Source: Cyphellophora europaea CBS 101466 (taxonomy: Eukaryota > Ascomycota > Eurotiomycetes > Chaetothyriales > Cyphellophoraceae). Taken from it: 64,000 nucleotides of DNA. How positions within the stretch are numbered: the stretch's first letter is position 1; each line of letters starts with the position of its first letter. The DNA lies in contig NW_008481809.1 in NCBI RefSeq assembly GCF_000365145.1, positions 439,883 through 503,882 of the forward strand, in the 5' to 3' direction. The notes under the pieces were generated by a model. That model did not search any database. It saw only the letters and a list, made by a program, of their open reading frames with translations, and was not told the DNA's origin. The position numbers and the translations under genes are program-made. This document shows, in pieces, positions 29,504-41,718 of the stretch.

Positions 29504-32388
29504 ATTTGGAGTGTATTAATGAGCAGAGTTCACTTCATAAAGCGTCGAGAGCCTTTGCAAGATGCAGATGAGAATTCAACATGACAAGTGCGTAGGTCTA
29601 TCCCCTGCATTAAGCCAAGACAACGGGGAGAGAGGCTACGATCTGTGGAAAGCAGACGAACCCTCGTCACCGCCATGTTCAACAGCGGCCTCTTCAGGCT
29701 AAGGAGATGGAAACCACAAACCAACTGCAAGTTATCTCGCATCTCATAGAATGAAGCCCGGTCGCAGCGATTCGCCTTACAGCGATGCGCCGCACGTAGA
29801 GTGCCCAGGAAATGTGGTCTGTGAGACTGCGTACCCAGAGAATATGGACGCATGAGCCGAAAGATGCGATGATTCCTCAAGCGCTCTGTTATGAAGTTTC
29901 AGAAAGAAACACTTTTGATTCAGGTACTCTTGCCATAAAGTATCGACGAGGTGTCGTAATGATGGTGGAAAGGCCTTCGGAGACCTGGCTGGAAGGTCGG
30001 AGCAGCAAATTGGACCTGGCCTGACTGTGAGCTGACGATGCTTAGAGCGGGCAAAGGGTTACCTCGTTTGGAAATGCTGGGTTTGCCGCTTAAAATCAAG
30101 CTCAAGTGGTGGGCGGGAAAGAGTCCGCATTGACCAAAGATACTGAGCAGCATGCGGTTGCAACCACCAAAAGCTGAGACCGGTCTCTTGGGATCGCTGC
30201 CAATCCGGCTTCCGCAGAATAGGGCCTGCGCAGGCTCCGATATTTGCCCACTTAGAACCTGAATACAGCATTGCCAGTCGGGAAAGCTCAAAGGCTTGCC
30301 GAAGGTCTCCTGAGTGCTGCGTACCGGGTACCTTGCAGGACAGCACCGCAACCGCTTGCGCCCACCATTCCGAGAAATGCGCCTACGGTGGGTCTTAGGG
30401 TCAGCCTAGGCTTGCCTTTCGGGCCACTCTAGTCGGAAGAACCCTCGTATCCGTTCTCAATTGTTCCTCGCGCCAACGTCGAAGGCATCCAATTGTGCTG
30501 ATTGCTTCCCCGCTGTGCGAGCTCATGATCGCGGCTGGCGATGCTTTGAATGTAAAATGGGATCGCTTCTTCTTTCGCTTACGCATCGGTTGGGGAGGAG
30601 TTGGTTTGGGTGTGACCGTGATCATTCGCCCTTCTATGACAACATCGTCGGCGTGTTCATAGTCTCAATCTGGAGTGGCAGGGCTAAGGCGGGCCCAATT
30701 TGGGCACTATCGCCGCTTGATGATTCGAGCAAACGTTTTGTAGACCGTCTAGAAGGTATAGAGGCACTGTTGTCTAAGTTTGTCCCTGAAGTCGAGGCAG
30801 AGGGAAGTACGGTTGTGCACGATGGGCCGGGATCTACCGCTTGACGATTCGTGGGAACGTTTTGTAGGGTTCTCGCTGGAGTCGGAGCGGAGAAAAGCAC
30901 GGGTGTGCACGATGGGCCAGGATCTGTATCAGGGCCGGAGGTGCAGGGAGGCTCTGAAGTTGAGGCAGAGAGTAGTACGGATATGTACGTTGGACCAGAA
31001 TAAGTGTCCTACTCGGAGCTGTGGAATGCTCTGCAATACTGCCGGTACCATCTGTGCAGCATCATGCAATCGCCAGAACTTCACACGAATTATCGGGTGC
31101 GATACGTCCGGAGGTGAGTCATGATTCGCACCGTCGTTCGCTGTCCTGGCTGTTTGAATACCTCCATCTTTCCAGTCTACTTGACCTTCTGCCATAGTGA
31201 CTGTCTCGCCTCGATCACGTCAATCGATGCCTGGCGAACTACAAAAAATGGCGAACTACAAAAAAGTCGTTCCTGTGCCAGCGTCAACCGACGCTCAGCT
31301 CTCTTTGCCGTAAGCATCTACCCCCTACCTGGCTTCTTTGGGTATCCTTGCCTACTTTGTTGAGATGAAGGAGCATCGAGCTTACGGATAACTTGTGCAG
31401 ACATTCCATATACATGGTTTTGGCAAAGGTAATCGATACATGACGGCGTCCTCCCTACGCGTCTACAACCAGCCTCTTGGACAGTGGCCGAAATAAATGG
31501 TGCCCTTTCCTATCATATACAGCCGGCCTACAAGAGCGTGCCTGCTAGACGGCGGTGCTCTCCTCGTACGACTATATACATGCTATAGGATTGTGACCAA
31601 AAGCTCCGGTGCGGTCCCGGAATAGGTAAAAGGCGTAACTCAGCCAGTCGCGCAAAGGCAATGGCGAACCTCGAGACTAAAGCTGAGAAATGATGGTGCC
31701 ATCCCTGTATATATGTCAACATCCCCGCCCCGCCAGGTGACGACAGGCGGTGCCTCCCCCCATGCGTGTATAGTTTGCATGATAAAGCTGACTCCAAATT
31801 GGCAGTGCCCGCCGCTCTTGCGCATCCTTCCACCCCCCGAGCCGCACGTAATCCATCATCAGAAATGCCGCTTGTGTCTCTGTTGTCCTTAACCAGCCAA
31901 ATATCTGGTATAGGCCCTTACACTGGCCAGAAGGCGCTAGTGGATCCCGGCATCCGCCTGCAGTGGCTTGTTTCTATCGCATATCAATCTCGTTGCAGCT
32001 GCCAGTGAGATGAGGTCGACTTGATTATGCAAATCGAGCTGGAATCAACGGCCATGACCCTAAGGATTCATAGGATCGAAGATGTAACTTTGGCTTCGAA
32101 ATAACGAGACCGCTAACGATTTGGAGAAGCTATATGGAAATCCTGAGGACAAAATCATACATATTAGGTATCTGCCAATTACACAATGATCATCCGCCAA
32201 GAATCGCTGACAGAGCATGCATAAGACCCGCCTACTCGCGCACGCCTAGAGGTGGGGTTCACCTTCCACAACGGCCGTACTTCTACAAACGGTGCCTCCC
32301 TCACTTACCTCCAGAATGTCGACTTCAACGAACCACACCGTCGGCATTTCGGCCGACGTCATGCACGTACACTAGCACGCCTCAGCCG
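29504..32388. other. 2.9-kb stretch with a decayed tandem repeat
   Basis: No intact gene recognised. A degenerate tandem repeat at about 30715-31010 is listed separately. The rest shows only short, unbiased frames; the last 300 bp is the upstream region of the regulator at 32389. Confidence 0.45.
30715..31010 (+). repeat. Degenerate tandem repeat, possibly a decayed coding repeat
   Basis: CCGCTTGATGATTCGAGC/CCGCTTGACGATTCGTGG and CGTTTTGTAG recur at 30715 and 30838. GTGCACGATGGGCC occurs at 30814 and 30903, with a weaker third form (TGTACGTTGGACC) near 30985. Across frames the units encode LDDS(S/W)-x-RFV and EVEAE-x-ST-x-VHDGP-like peptides, so indels seem to have broken a once repetitive protein. 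Confidence 0.5.
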
Positions 32389-34025
32389 ATGGCAATCAGC
32401 AGGAACCCCAAGGATCCACAGGCCCAGCAGGACTACCTCTTCATCCAACATGAGACACCGCGATCCCACAATGTCAGCCTGAGCACAGTGGCCGGGCAGG
32501 CCCGACGCTGGACCACGAACCGCAAGAACCAGAAGCAGCGCCTCTCGGCGGAGCAGGGTGCGTCGTACGCGCGGAGTCTGGTGGGCTGGCAAGACCCCAC
32601 GAAGGTTGCTCCAAAGCCGGCCGATCCGCCAGAATTCGAACGCCGGGCACGCTTGCAGCTTTGTAGATTGCAGGACGTGGGAGGTGGACTGCGAAACGAT
32701 CCTTTCAACTCCTTGCCGATCGAGCAATCCCAGCCTGTGATGGGCGTGACTGACTACTGTATGTTGCCCGTCCTGCCTCAACAGACGTCTGTCGCTGACA
32801 AGCAAAAGTCATCCACACGTGGGCGGAGCTCAAAGCGACCAACATCGACACTCTGCTGGGATTCAACACCTACCTGGAGATCTACTGGCCCTTGGCTCTG
32901 CAAGATGGGCTCCTCATGAGCGCCCTCCTCGGCGTTGCCGGCGCCGCGCAGTGTCTAGCTCAAGGGCAGCAGCCGATGCAAGACCCTGTCGTGCTACTGC
33001 ACGGCTCCAAGGCTCTGCACCAGCTCCGTGAGCGGCTAGCGGCTGGACAGATCAATGAGACCGTCATCTTCACCATGGATTGGCTGATCAATATTGCGTA
33101 CATGGCAAGGGATAACATGGCTTTCAATATACACTGGGCTGCGTTCCGGCCGGCTGCAACGAGATTCATCGAGGGGCGTAACGGCACCCTGACGACCGTC
33201 GTGCAGCACCGTCTGAGGAGCTGGGAGTCGCTTCATGATTACCGAAGGCGAGTTGACGCATTCAAGCCCACGTCCGATGCTCCGTTGACTAACACCGACG
33301 GCACGGCGCCTTTCATGTCACTCCCCGTCGGTTTTCGCGATCTCGCAAGCCAGGGCAAGCTCTCCTTGGAGACAGCCGAGATTCTACTTCTGGTCAGTCT
33401 CGCGGTAAGCACTTCCACGCCACTCCAGGACGGCATCCGCTGCCGGGTCATGGGACTCATCATGCGTCGAAAAATGCTGGACTTCGAGGCGCATATCTGT
33501 TTAGCCCTCCTGGCCCTGTCACATCAGCTGGAAGGCAGCCTGGGCGAGGTGCCGGAGGTGCTAGATCAGGTCGCGCAGGCGTTCATCAATCGACACCTGC
33601 GCTGGGAGTCGGAGCTGGAAAGGCGGTGCTTGATCTGGTGTTCGCTTGTGCTTGGCAACGCGCTGTTCATTCCCGACAGCTCTTCATCGCCGCGCGATGA
33701 CCTCCGCATTCAGCGGTTGAGGACAAAGGGCCACATTATACTGGTTGAGGTGCAGCAAGAGCTTGTTGTGAACCGTGAACCTACCTGGGTTGCCATTGAA
33801 AGTCAGGGGCTTGAGGATTTTGTGCTCAACCCGAACTTATTGCAGCAGTGGCGGCGGGTTTATGAGGCGACTATGGCGAGGCAGCAGACCTGGAGTGATC
33901 AAGGTTTGCTTGCGGTTGGAAAGCCTCTGGCGGTTGATATGGGGGAGGGACCGGGGGTGTGCGTGGAATACCTGGTGCTGAGGGACGGGAGAGGGAGTTT
34001 GCCGAGAATCGAAGTCGCCGATTAA
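32389..34025 (+). CDS. Fungal_trans_2-type regulator-like protein, two exons
   Basis: Exons 32389-32758 and 32809-34025 with a 50-nt intron (GTATGT...CAAAAG, branch GCTGAC); 528 residues. Joining gives TDYF|IHTWAELKATNID in phase. The N-terminus (DYLFIQHETPRSH) matches the opening of a large fungal family that has no zinc cluster but carries the Fungal_trans_2-like helical domain (PF11951), sometimes called tachykinin-family proteins in fungal annotations. The helical domain starts near residue 120 (YLEIYWPLALQDGLLMSALLGVAGA) and runs to the C-terminus. ATG 32389 was chosen as the first start compatible with this N-terminus; a further 5' exon cannot be excluded. DNA binding is not evident, so it may act as a co-regulator. 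Confidence 0.8.
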
Positions 34026-35364
34026 TGCCAGGCGCATAGCAGCTGAGCGGTAAAGGGGGTCGAGTTTCGCATAGTGACGGCGGGTGCTGTACACTGGTGG
34101 AAGGTGAAATTCGCCGCTTTTCAGGCGTTCTCGTCCTCAATCCGACTCTATATGCAAAAGCCAAGGCTGAGCGATAGCAACAGACGTAACCGCGCATTTG
34201 CCACCGGCACAGGATGGGACAAATGGTGCACAAGGCTGAGCAGGATGCAAGTGCAGTAGTGCTACCGATGCTGATGACAGTTGAACCTGATCATCGCAAA
34301 ATTGGCAAAAAAGGAACTTGCCTCCCCCGACCCTCGGCGTTTATTCCGAGTTCTCTGGGTAGTTAGCGGTATAGCTCCCCAAACCCTGACCGAGCACCAC
34401 TGGGCAACTACTTCGCAATTGCATGTGGTACCTAGGGTGGCTCCATCAGTCCACACCAGCCTGGTTTGTAGCGAGTCTTCAGAAGTTTAGGCTATTAGGC
34501 TCTTCGCTACTTAGGTAGATCTTGCGATGTACTGTTTTCGCTACTAGGCGGCTGATTTCTGCTCGATTGTTGAGGGAATTTCTGGTTGGACAATATTTAA
34601 GCAGTCAATTGCCTCGGGGACGAGGCTGTGCTAGGCCAAGGACTGGTGAGTTGAGCTGGGAACCGGGCAGCTTTTGAGCAACAAGTATCTCAAATCGGGG
34701 CACGCGCAGTGTGCACGCCTGGTTTGGAGGTGGGCCAGAAGATCGGTCAAGTATGTCCGTGCCGGTTTCAATGTACCGGTGTAGGCTTCGGAGACTGGAG
34801 GGTCATCTTCGCTCTTCTCGGGTTGCTCGGTCATGGTTCGCCCTAGCCGAGTGGCTCGGAAGGAAATGGTACTTCCAAACCACGATTGTAGTTTTTGATC
34901 TTTTTGCTGCTGTAACGCGAGCAGTCTCGAGCAGCTTCGTTGGCGACACGCTGATCAGCAAGGCGTACATACGCTGTCATGGCTGGCATGAACGGAGTGC
35001 TCGGCCGTCGAGCTACCGAGGAAGGTGAGGATCAACTGTTGAGGTAGAAGAAGAGCACACGTCGTTGATAGAGCTGTGCTCGGATCTATGCTTGGCTAAC
35101 ATTGATTGGTGCGTACTGCCTAAGTGGGGCAGCTGAGCCAGACTCCAGATCTGGCTGACCACTGCCTTGGTCTTGCTTGCGGCAGATGTCTCGGAGGGAA
35201 GGGTATCAATCGAGTCATCAGAGGGTACTGGGACTATGAGTAGGTTTCGACTTTGTCGGTGGGCACATGAGGGTCGTCAAGTCATACGGTATAATGCAGA
35301 CAGCTCTAGTATCAGATCTCTCTATGTGACTCGACTGAGCAATACTTGGGAACACAACTGTTCA
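34026..35364. other. 1.3-kb spacer between convergent genes
   Basis: 3' flanks of the regulator (plus) and the NAT (minus). No gene, RNA or repeat recognised. Confidence 0.5.
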
Positions 35365-36423
35365 TCACCCTTTGATCGCCGTTGGAAACCCTTCAATCGC
35401 CCTGACCTCCTCTGGCTTCAACTTGATACCAAACCACTCTTCCAGTGCCTTCACCCTCTGCTCCTCGCTGGTGCAAGTCACCAGCAGCTCCTTCTCCTTA
35501 GGCCGCCCGTCCTTATCATACATCTTTCTGCTGACCTCAGCCTTGACCAGCGTCACCTGCCCGACGCACTTCTCCCCCTTCTCATCCAGCATCGGCTTCG
35601 TCAGAATCAGATTCTGCACAAACATGCTCGTCGGGTCCCGGCACATGCGGAAATTGATGATCTCGAAATCCTGCGGCAGCCATTCCGTGTCCGCGAAGCA
35701 GTACGCCGGCCGCCAGCCCTTTTCCGCCTGCACCTCCGGATACGAGACCTGCTCCCCGTTGACTTCATCCACCGGCGCCCGCTCATCCGGCACATCCACA
35801 ACCCACAACTTCTCCTGACCCTGCGCCGCCCCAGCCCCCACGAATCTCCAATCCGCGATCTGCCGCTTCGCCAAACGCTGCGTCACCCCTGGCATCCCCT
35901 TCCCCGTCTCCCCCTCCTTCAGCAAGATCGGCTGCTGACTCCCCCGCCCACCGAAGCCCACGTCGCTGAGATACCGCTCGCCCTGGATCCGCACGATCAC
36001 CACCTCATGGCCCCAACCCCCAAACCCATCGCCCGGTAGGCCTCTCACGCCGGCCTCCGCGGCGCTCACACGGGCTCCGACCACGTAGCACTCGTAGCCC
36101 AGGCTTCGTAACACGGTGGACCAAAAACAATTGTTCTCCATGCAGTAGCCGCCCTGCCGACGCTCGACGATCTTGTGGTACACGGCGTCGGTGTCCAGAC
36201 TGAGAGTGTGGTGGGTGGAGTAGTGGATGCCCAGGGACCCAAATGGGCAGATGGCCATGGTCAGGAGTTGCAGCCGGTGCAGGGCGGCGAGCGGTTCGTT
36301 CGCCTTGCATTTTTGGAAGGAGGCGAGCGTGAGTGGCGGGTTGGCGGGGAGGGAGGCGAAGTACTGTTCGAGTTGGGCTGTGGTGTAGGTCGGGCGCGCG
36401 GCTAGTGGGTGTGGATTGCTCAT
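35365..36423 (-). CDS. Arylamine N-acetyltransferase (NAT)
   Basis: Transfers an acyl group from acyl-CoA to arylamines or arylhydrazines by a Cys-His-Asp triad. 352 residues, one exon, ATG 36423. Triad positions seen: Cys94 in RRQGGYCMENN, His139 in GGWGHEVV, Asp154 in YLSDVGFGG. Around it are the expected N-terminal helical bundle, LHRLQLLTMAICPFGSLGIHYS, and the C-terminal lid (RMCRDPTSMFVQNLILTKP). Length is typical of fungal NATs, longer than the bacterial enzymes (about 280). In plant-associated fungi NATs detoxify benzoxazolinone-type amines; whether this one does is inference. A P450 gene lies 0.9 kb away on the same strand. Confidence 0.95.
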   Translation of the reverse strand: MSNPHPLAARPTYTTAQLEQYFASLPANPPLTLASFQKCKANEPLAALHRLQLLTMAICPFGSLGIHYSTHHTLSLDTDAVYHKIVERRQGGYCMENNCFWSTVLRSLGYECYVVGARVSAAEAGVRGLPGDGFGGWGHEVVIVRIQGERYLSDVGFGGRGSQQPILLKEGETGKGMPGVTQRLAKRQIADWRFVGAGAAQGQEKLWVVDVPDERAPVDEVNGEQVSYPEVQAEKGWRPAYCFADTEWLPQDFEIINFRMCRDPTSMFVQNLILTKPMLDEKGEKCVGQVTLVKAEVSRKMYDKDGRPKEKELLVTCTSEEQRVKALEEWFGIKLKPEEVRAIEGFPTAIKG

Positions 36424-37297
36424 TGTAGCTCGTTTAGTACGAGGTGGATTGGCTAGAGGCGGGAGAGTTGTTGATGATGAAGATGAATTAGTCGGGTTGC
36501 TTCGTTAGGAGCTGGAGAAAATATCTTGCTGTACTTTCGTCTCGGGTCTAAAACGCTCGTTCTCTCTGGCAGCCACTTCACCCCAGCGCAGTCTATATTC
36601 TTCAAATTGTACGTTCTGGACAAGAACAACAGCCGTGGAAGCACGTCATTCTGCTCAGGTCAGCACGTTAATTATTGAATTGCAGCAAGACGTTGATCAT
36701 GACAAAGTACGAACGGCGAAGGCAGATGTGGGGTAGATCGATCTCGATCATTGGAGGGGCACATGGCGAACTTGGATCTCCTCCGACCCCATGATGATCC
36801 GGCAATGTTCTGTACCTGGGCCGGGAACAATGCGCGATTTACAAGTTGGGCCTGCTTCGTAACAGATCTCCTGCCCTGCCAAGCATGGTAGAAAGGCTGA
36901 CACGTGCATGGCTGCAGAGCCGCACCAGACCAAAATCTTGAGATTAGTCATCATGAAGAGATCTGGATTGAAGTAGCCTGGACTTGACAAATCTCACAAC
37001 ATGTGGGACAACCACAGACACCTCTCCAGGTGCCGACAGGCTTACAAACGTTCCATCGCTGGCCGCCAATGGGCATTGCAGCAAGAACGATGCTGTGTTC
37101 GGCTACTTGCTGCCGAAGCTGTTCATTTGGAGAAGGTATCGGCAGTATGCGGCCCGAACCAGCAATGCTCGGCAGCAGCGATGACAACGGTGATGACAAT
37201 CAGGAGTATTGAATCATGCAAGAACAAGATGTAGATCATAATCCCATGCAAAACAGCATCCGCGGTACTGTGATGAACGTTCTAGGCCTAGACGTGA
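36424..37297. other. Spacer between NAT and P450
   Basis: 874 bp: NAT upstream region and P450 3' flank. No gene recognised. Confidence 0.5.
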
Positions 37298-39062
37298 TCA
37301 ACCTGCTTTCTCGTTCTGCACACCCTGATCCCAATTCTGCTGTTGATAAAACGTACTCATCCGATATCGTGTCTCACCTTCATATTGGTCGAGTTCCTGC
37401 AGCGCCTGTCTACCTTCCCGCTCAATTGTTTCCTTGATCTCCTTACTCCGAGGCGTCCATCGGCAGTCAAACGGTTCTGGACGCATGTTCAGTCCGTTGG
37501 TGTAAGCAAAGATGTCAACGGGGACTGGATTGCCCTGAGCATCAAGCGCCTTCTCGATATTGAAGCCCCACAGAAAGCGGGCCACGGATAGAAAGGTGCC
37601 TTGCTCAGCAAGGCCCTGGCCAGAGCAGACGCGTCGACCCCAACCAAAGGTCATGTAGCCCTTGTCATTCGGGAAGGGCCTGTGCAGTGGATGATCTGGA
37701 AAGAAGCGTTCAGGACAAAAGCGATCCGGCTCGGGAAATTCGCGCTCGTGATGATGGATGGCCCAAACATTGCCTTGGACCCAGGTGTTCTTCGGGATGA
37801 AATAGCCCTGCAGAGTCAGAAAGTTTCTTCGAACCAAAAACTTTGCTTACCTGGTAATAATCATCTTGAATGGGAGCGTGTGGTTGGCCACCAATAATAG
37901 CAACAGATCGCCACCTGAAGACCTCCTTGACAAAGGCTCGAATGTAAGGCAGGTCGTCGTCGAGACTCGGGCTTCTGTAGGGTCCAACCACCCGGTCAAG
38001 CTCTTCCCAAGCTTTTGGCAATACCTCGGGGAAAGCGCAGCAGGCCAGGGTAAACGTGACCAATGTCGAGCTTGACGTATCGCTGCCAGCACCGAACAGA
38101 TTGCCAGTCAACGAGGCAATTTCGGAATTGGTCAAACCGTACTTGGGAGCCTCATCCCAGATCTTCTTCGCGTAGCAATTCTCATGCTCGCCTTTGCTGA
38201 CAGCCTCCTCGGCGAGAGCATAGTAGAAATTCCGACCTCGGCCTTTCCCACCACCGAGTCCATGCTTCCAAGGAGCCATCCAATTTGGAAATTTGGCAAG
38301 TATCGGGAATGTTTCCAACAGCATGGGGAATGTCGTACCCGGCACGTTGAGTTCAGCTGCTCGTTGCATGACTGCAATGACTTCGGTGATTATAGGGTCC
38401 TCGGGGATACTGATTCTTCGTCCGAAGCCAATGATTGAGACGACTGATGCAGCGTATCTTTCAAAGTGCATGACATAGTTGTCAGGTGTTTTCAACAAGT
38501 CCAGGGCCACAACCTTGCTTTCGTTGTTCTGAAAGCCGCTGTAGCTACGTACGTGTTGCAGTCCAACGCCCATATGGGTGAGCTTACGATGGACTCTCCA
38601 TCGATCGCCATAGTACATGGACACAATGTTGGACTGGCCCATCGAGAGCTCACCGAAGACGAGCATCCTCGGTCTAGATGCATAGATAGCTGCTCGCTTG
38701 TCCATGATCTCACTGGCAGCATATGCATCGTTGATCCAGACTGTGGGATTGCGCCCTATCCAATAGGTGATCACTGGTGCATTTAATTTCTTCGAGATCT
38801 CCTCAAAGTAGATCCAAGGTTTGTTCTTGGGTAGTTGGAATGTATTCCCGACGATCGGCCATGGCATTGGGCCGGGTGGCTATAGCATGTCAGCTCGTAC
38901 ACTGCATCTCATTGGCGCAGAACGTACCATCTTCCGCCGCATATTCAGCATCCAGGCATAATCGAGAACGAGTGCTGAAACTGCCGCAAGCAGAGCGGCA
39001 ACCAGCAAATACCATAGGTGATGCGGCCGAAGCGCTTCTTGAATTGCAACGAGAGCAGCCAT
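37298..39062 (-). CDS. Cytochrome P450 monooxygenase, three exons
   Basis: Exons 39062-38928, 38879-37851 and 37807-37298; introns 48 nt (GTACGT...CTATAG) and 43 nt (GTAAGC...CTGCAG), all phase 0; 557 residues. The first exon encodes the N-terminal ER membrane anchor (LWYLLVAALLAAVSALVLDYAW) and the second begins with the Pro-rich hinge PPGPMPWPIVGN. Other motifs: I-helix AGSDTSS at about 309-315, K-helix ExxR in KEVFRWR (364-367) and the haem-thiolate signature FGWGRRVCSGQ with the haem-binding Cys at 449. It resembles multi-family fungal P450s of the O-methylsterigmatocystin-oxidoreductase-like type, but the CYP family cannot be assigned. Substrate unknown; NAT is adjacent. Confidence 0.95.
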
Positions 39063-41718
39063 AATGGTCAAGGCACCTGCAGATGGAAAAACAGTGATAG
39101 CTGAGATGAAATCAGGCGGACTGGCGAGTCTGCTCACTTATTAAAGAGTCGGCACTTTTACTCCGGTGGACGAGATGGTGCTTGTATCATGCCTTACCAA
39201 TAATGGCGAGAAGATGCATGCGATGGTGTTGTTCCCATCTGCGTGGGGCTTGGAGATTGCCATGCGTGGGGCGCGTGTGGTAGCTCGGGGAGCAGGCCTT
39301 CTCCAACTGGCCTCGGCAGCATGGCGACTTACAGCCGATCAGAGCCATCGTGAACACCTTTTCGAGCCACTGTGACAAAAACATAGAATTTGGTTGGATC
39401 CTCTGCATTCGGTGCGATACTTGTTGTACGTTCAACAGCCTCATCGTTGAATCTTGACGGATCCTACGGCGTTCTGGTTGTGCGTAGCTTACCCTGATCT
39501 TTCATGATGACGTTGGCTGTGGCTTCTTCGAGTGTCACCGTCGAGCGGGTAGGTAGTGTTTGCCTTTGTCATGGATTGGACGTAGACGAAGCTGCACCAC
39601 TGCGGTGCAGCTGTCGCAGTCAAGATGGCGTCTGCGGCAGCAGAATGCATGACGCGTCAAGCGTGCCTTTTCAGACGGTTCTATCAGCCCACCTAGGGTT
39701 CACGGCAGACCGAGAATTTGTCAGCCAGAGTAAGAACGGGAAGGGTTCTCTGGTAGTCTCGTTCGAGGGATTGAACTGGCCAGGGGCTTATACTGCAAGC
39801 TCACGACGTGGTGAACCGTGTCTAGACTGGTGCGTTCCATTCTTGTTCAGCCTCAGGAAGGACAGCTTGGCTGATCAGGCGCGATGATCGATTTCGAGGA
39901 TGAATGGGAGTGCTGACGTGCAATCTTGTCAACACTTATTCAGATATGCTCGAGTCGATACAGAAGGAACTCGGCAGCGGAAGCGATGTGGCCCTATCTG
40001 CCGCCGTATTATCAGCCTTGTACAGCCTCGCAGTTGTCACTCCACCAATCAGGCGGTATCAGCGTTTATGCCTGTTTGTGGATAATCAGTTGAAGAAGAC
40101 TTCACACTCTCTGCTGGCCATCACGGGGTTTGCATGACTCACTTATGGGCTCTCATATTTGCTTGCTTTTATCCGCACTTGGTCTCCCGAGTCTCCGCGG
40201 CATATGTGTGCGTGGTGACCATGGCTAAAATGCCAAGGGAAACCAGAGGGGTTGTCCTTCAATCTAGCTTTGACCTTGTACGCGAGGTCTCCAATGAACG
40301 TGCATTACCGCTCGTGTTCAGGTCGACTACCTCATCTTGAAAGACTAGTTCAGCGCCCGAGTGGGCAATCGACGAAAGCTGATGGCCGGGAGTTGGGCTT
40401 CTCCACGCTGCATCGGCCTACTTCACATGTGCCATAAACTAGTCCTGGGGTGCTAAGTCTTCGGCCACGAGACTGGCGTCTGCGATGGGTGATTAGGAGA
40501 TCGATAATCTTCCTTGGCTCGAAGCAAGGAATTGCAAACCTTCAACGCTGCATGCACAGGAACGTTAGGGCAGTGGTGCCGACGGCGGATACCTGTGGCT
40601 ATCAACTGTGTTCTTCGACTACGATGACTTTGCGACTCCTGACTTGGCTTTTCCGCTGCACTCGCTCAGGCATCATTTGTGGATTTGCGCTCTCACGGGC
40701 TTATCGCCACGGCCATTCGTACGGACGGATTCAGCTTCACCGACATTTGGTCTCTGTTGACGGTCATCACGCCGATGGCTTGATGGTTTACACCCTAACT
40801 AGCCCTATGCACGATAAGGTTGGCCGTCTCTGAGTCGTCATGTCGGGGACTTGACGGCTTCGGAACTTTCCTTGTACCTTTATTAGCTTGGACCCCACGA
40901 TTGATCACAGCTGGTTCTTTTGAAAGGTGAATGAATTACATAACGCCACTGATACTGAGATGGTCGCACAGGGGCCTGTGCCGATCTCCCTGGCTGTTAG
41001 CACTATACCACAGGCGGTAGGCTAGGCGGTCATTGTCACTGGCTTACTAGTCCCGCTCGTGAGGGGCCAATCGTGGTTGCTTCGACAGGAACTCCTGGCC
41101 TACCACTGGATTGTTTTCCGATGGCATCCTGGGAACCTCGCCGGCCGTTTTTGGACTAAGTATTCGATCAACCTCGGGTGCACCACAGCATGCCCACGTT
41201 GAGCGATACTTTTCGGCATGTGCTACACAACCCTACATTTGTTGTCCCACCCTCAAGGGCAAGCTACCTCATGAGTCAGGCAATAGATGAACTGGCCACG
41301 AACAACTCAACAACCCAGTCGGCTCGACTGCCGGCGGCTTCTCGTTGAACTCAAACTCAGTCATATGCTTCCGATGACCCCACTAATGGTGCACGCTGGA
41401 CTGCTGTGGTGAATGTCATCAGCGACATAGTTCACAGCTATATGGCGACAGGAGTCTAGCTCGTGGGTTGGTGTATGCTGCATTCTGTAGGACGCCGAGA
41501 TTATTTCACCAGAAGGTTTCAGATCTACATCGAGTTCCGCGATGGGAAATCTGCCTGATTGGGGACCGGTCACTTATCGCGGTGTCTACGGATACAACGT
41601 GTACTGGACCAACCACATCGAGCTACTCGGACCACTTTACCATCTGTCCACCATATAAGTGCGATCATGGCATTTTCAACAACCGTAAACTGGGTCCGCA
41701 GCCCACAGCTTGTCTAAC
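39063..41718. other. 2.7-kb stretch without recognised genes
   Basis: Frames up to 127 codons (for example 39504-39887 plus) show no family or splice support. No RNA or transposon ends seen. The end is the bZIP upstream region with ACCATATAAGTG near 41649. Confidence 0.45.

Noticed and set aside
35167..36039. 290-codon plus-strand open frame
   Set aside because: Antisense of the NAT gene whose triad is clear; Leu/Pro/His-rich artefact.
39504..39887. 127-codon plus-strand frame with Cys-rich start
   Set aside because: No signal peptide and Cys placement unlike secreted proteins; unsupported.
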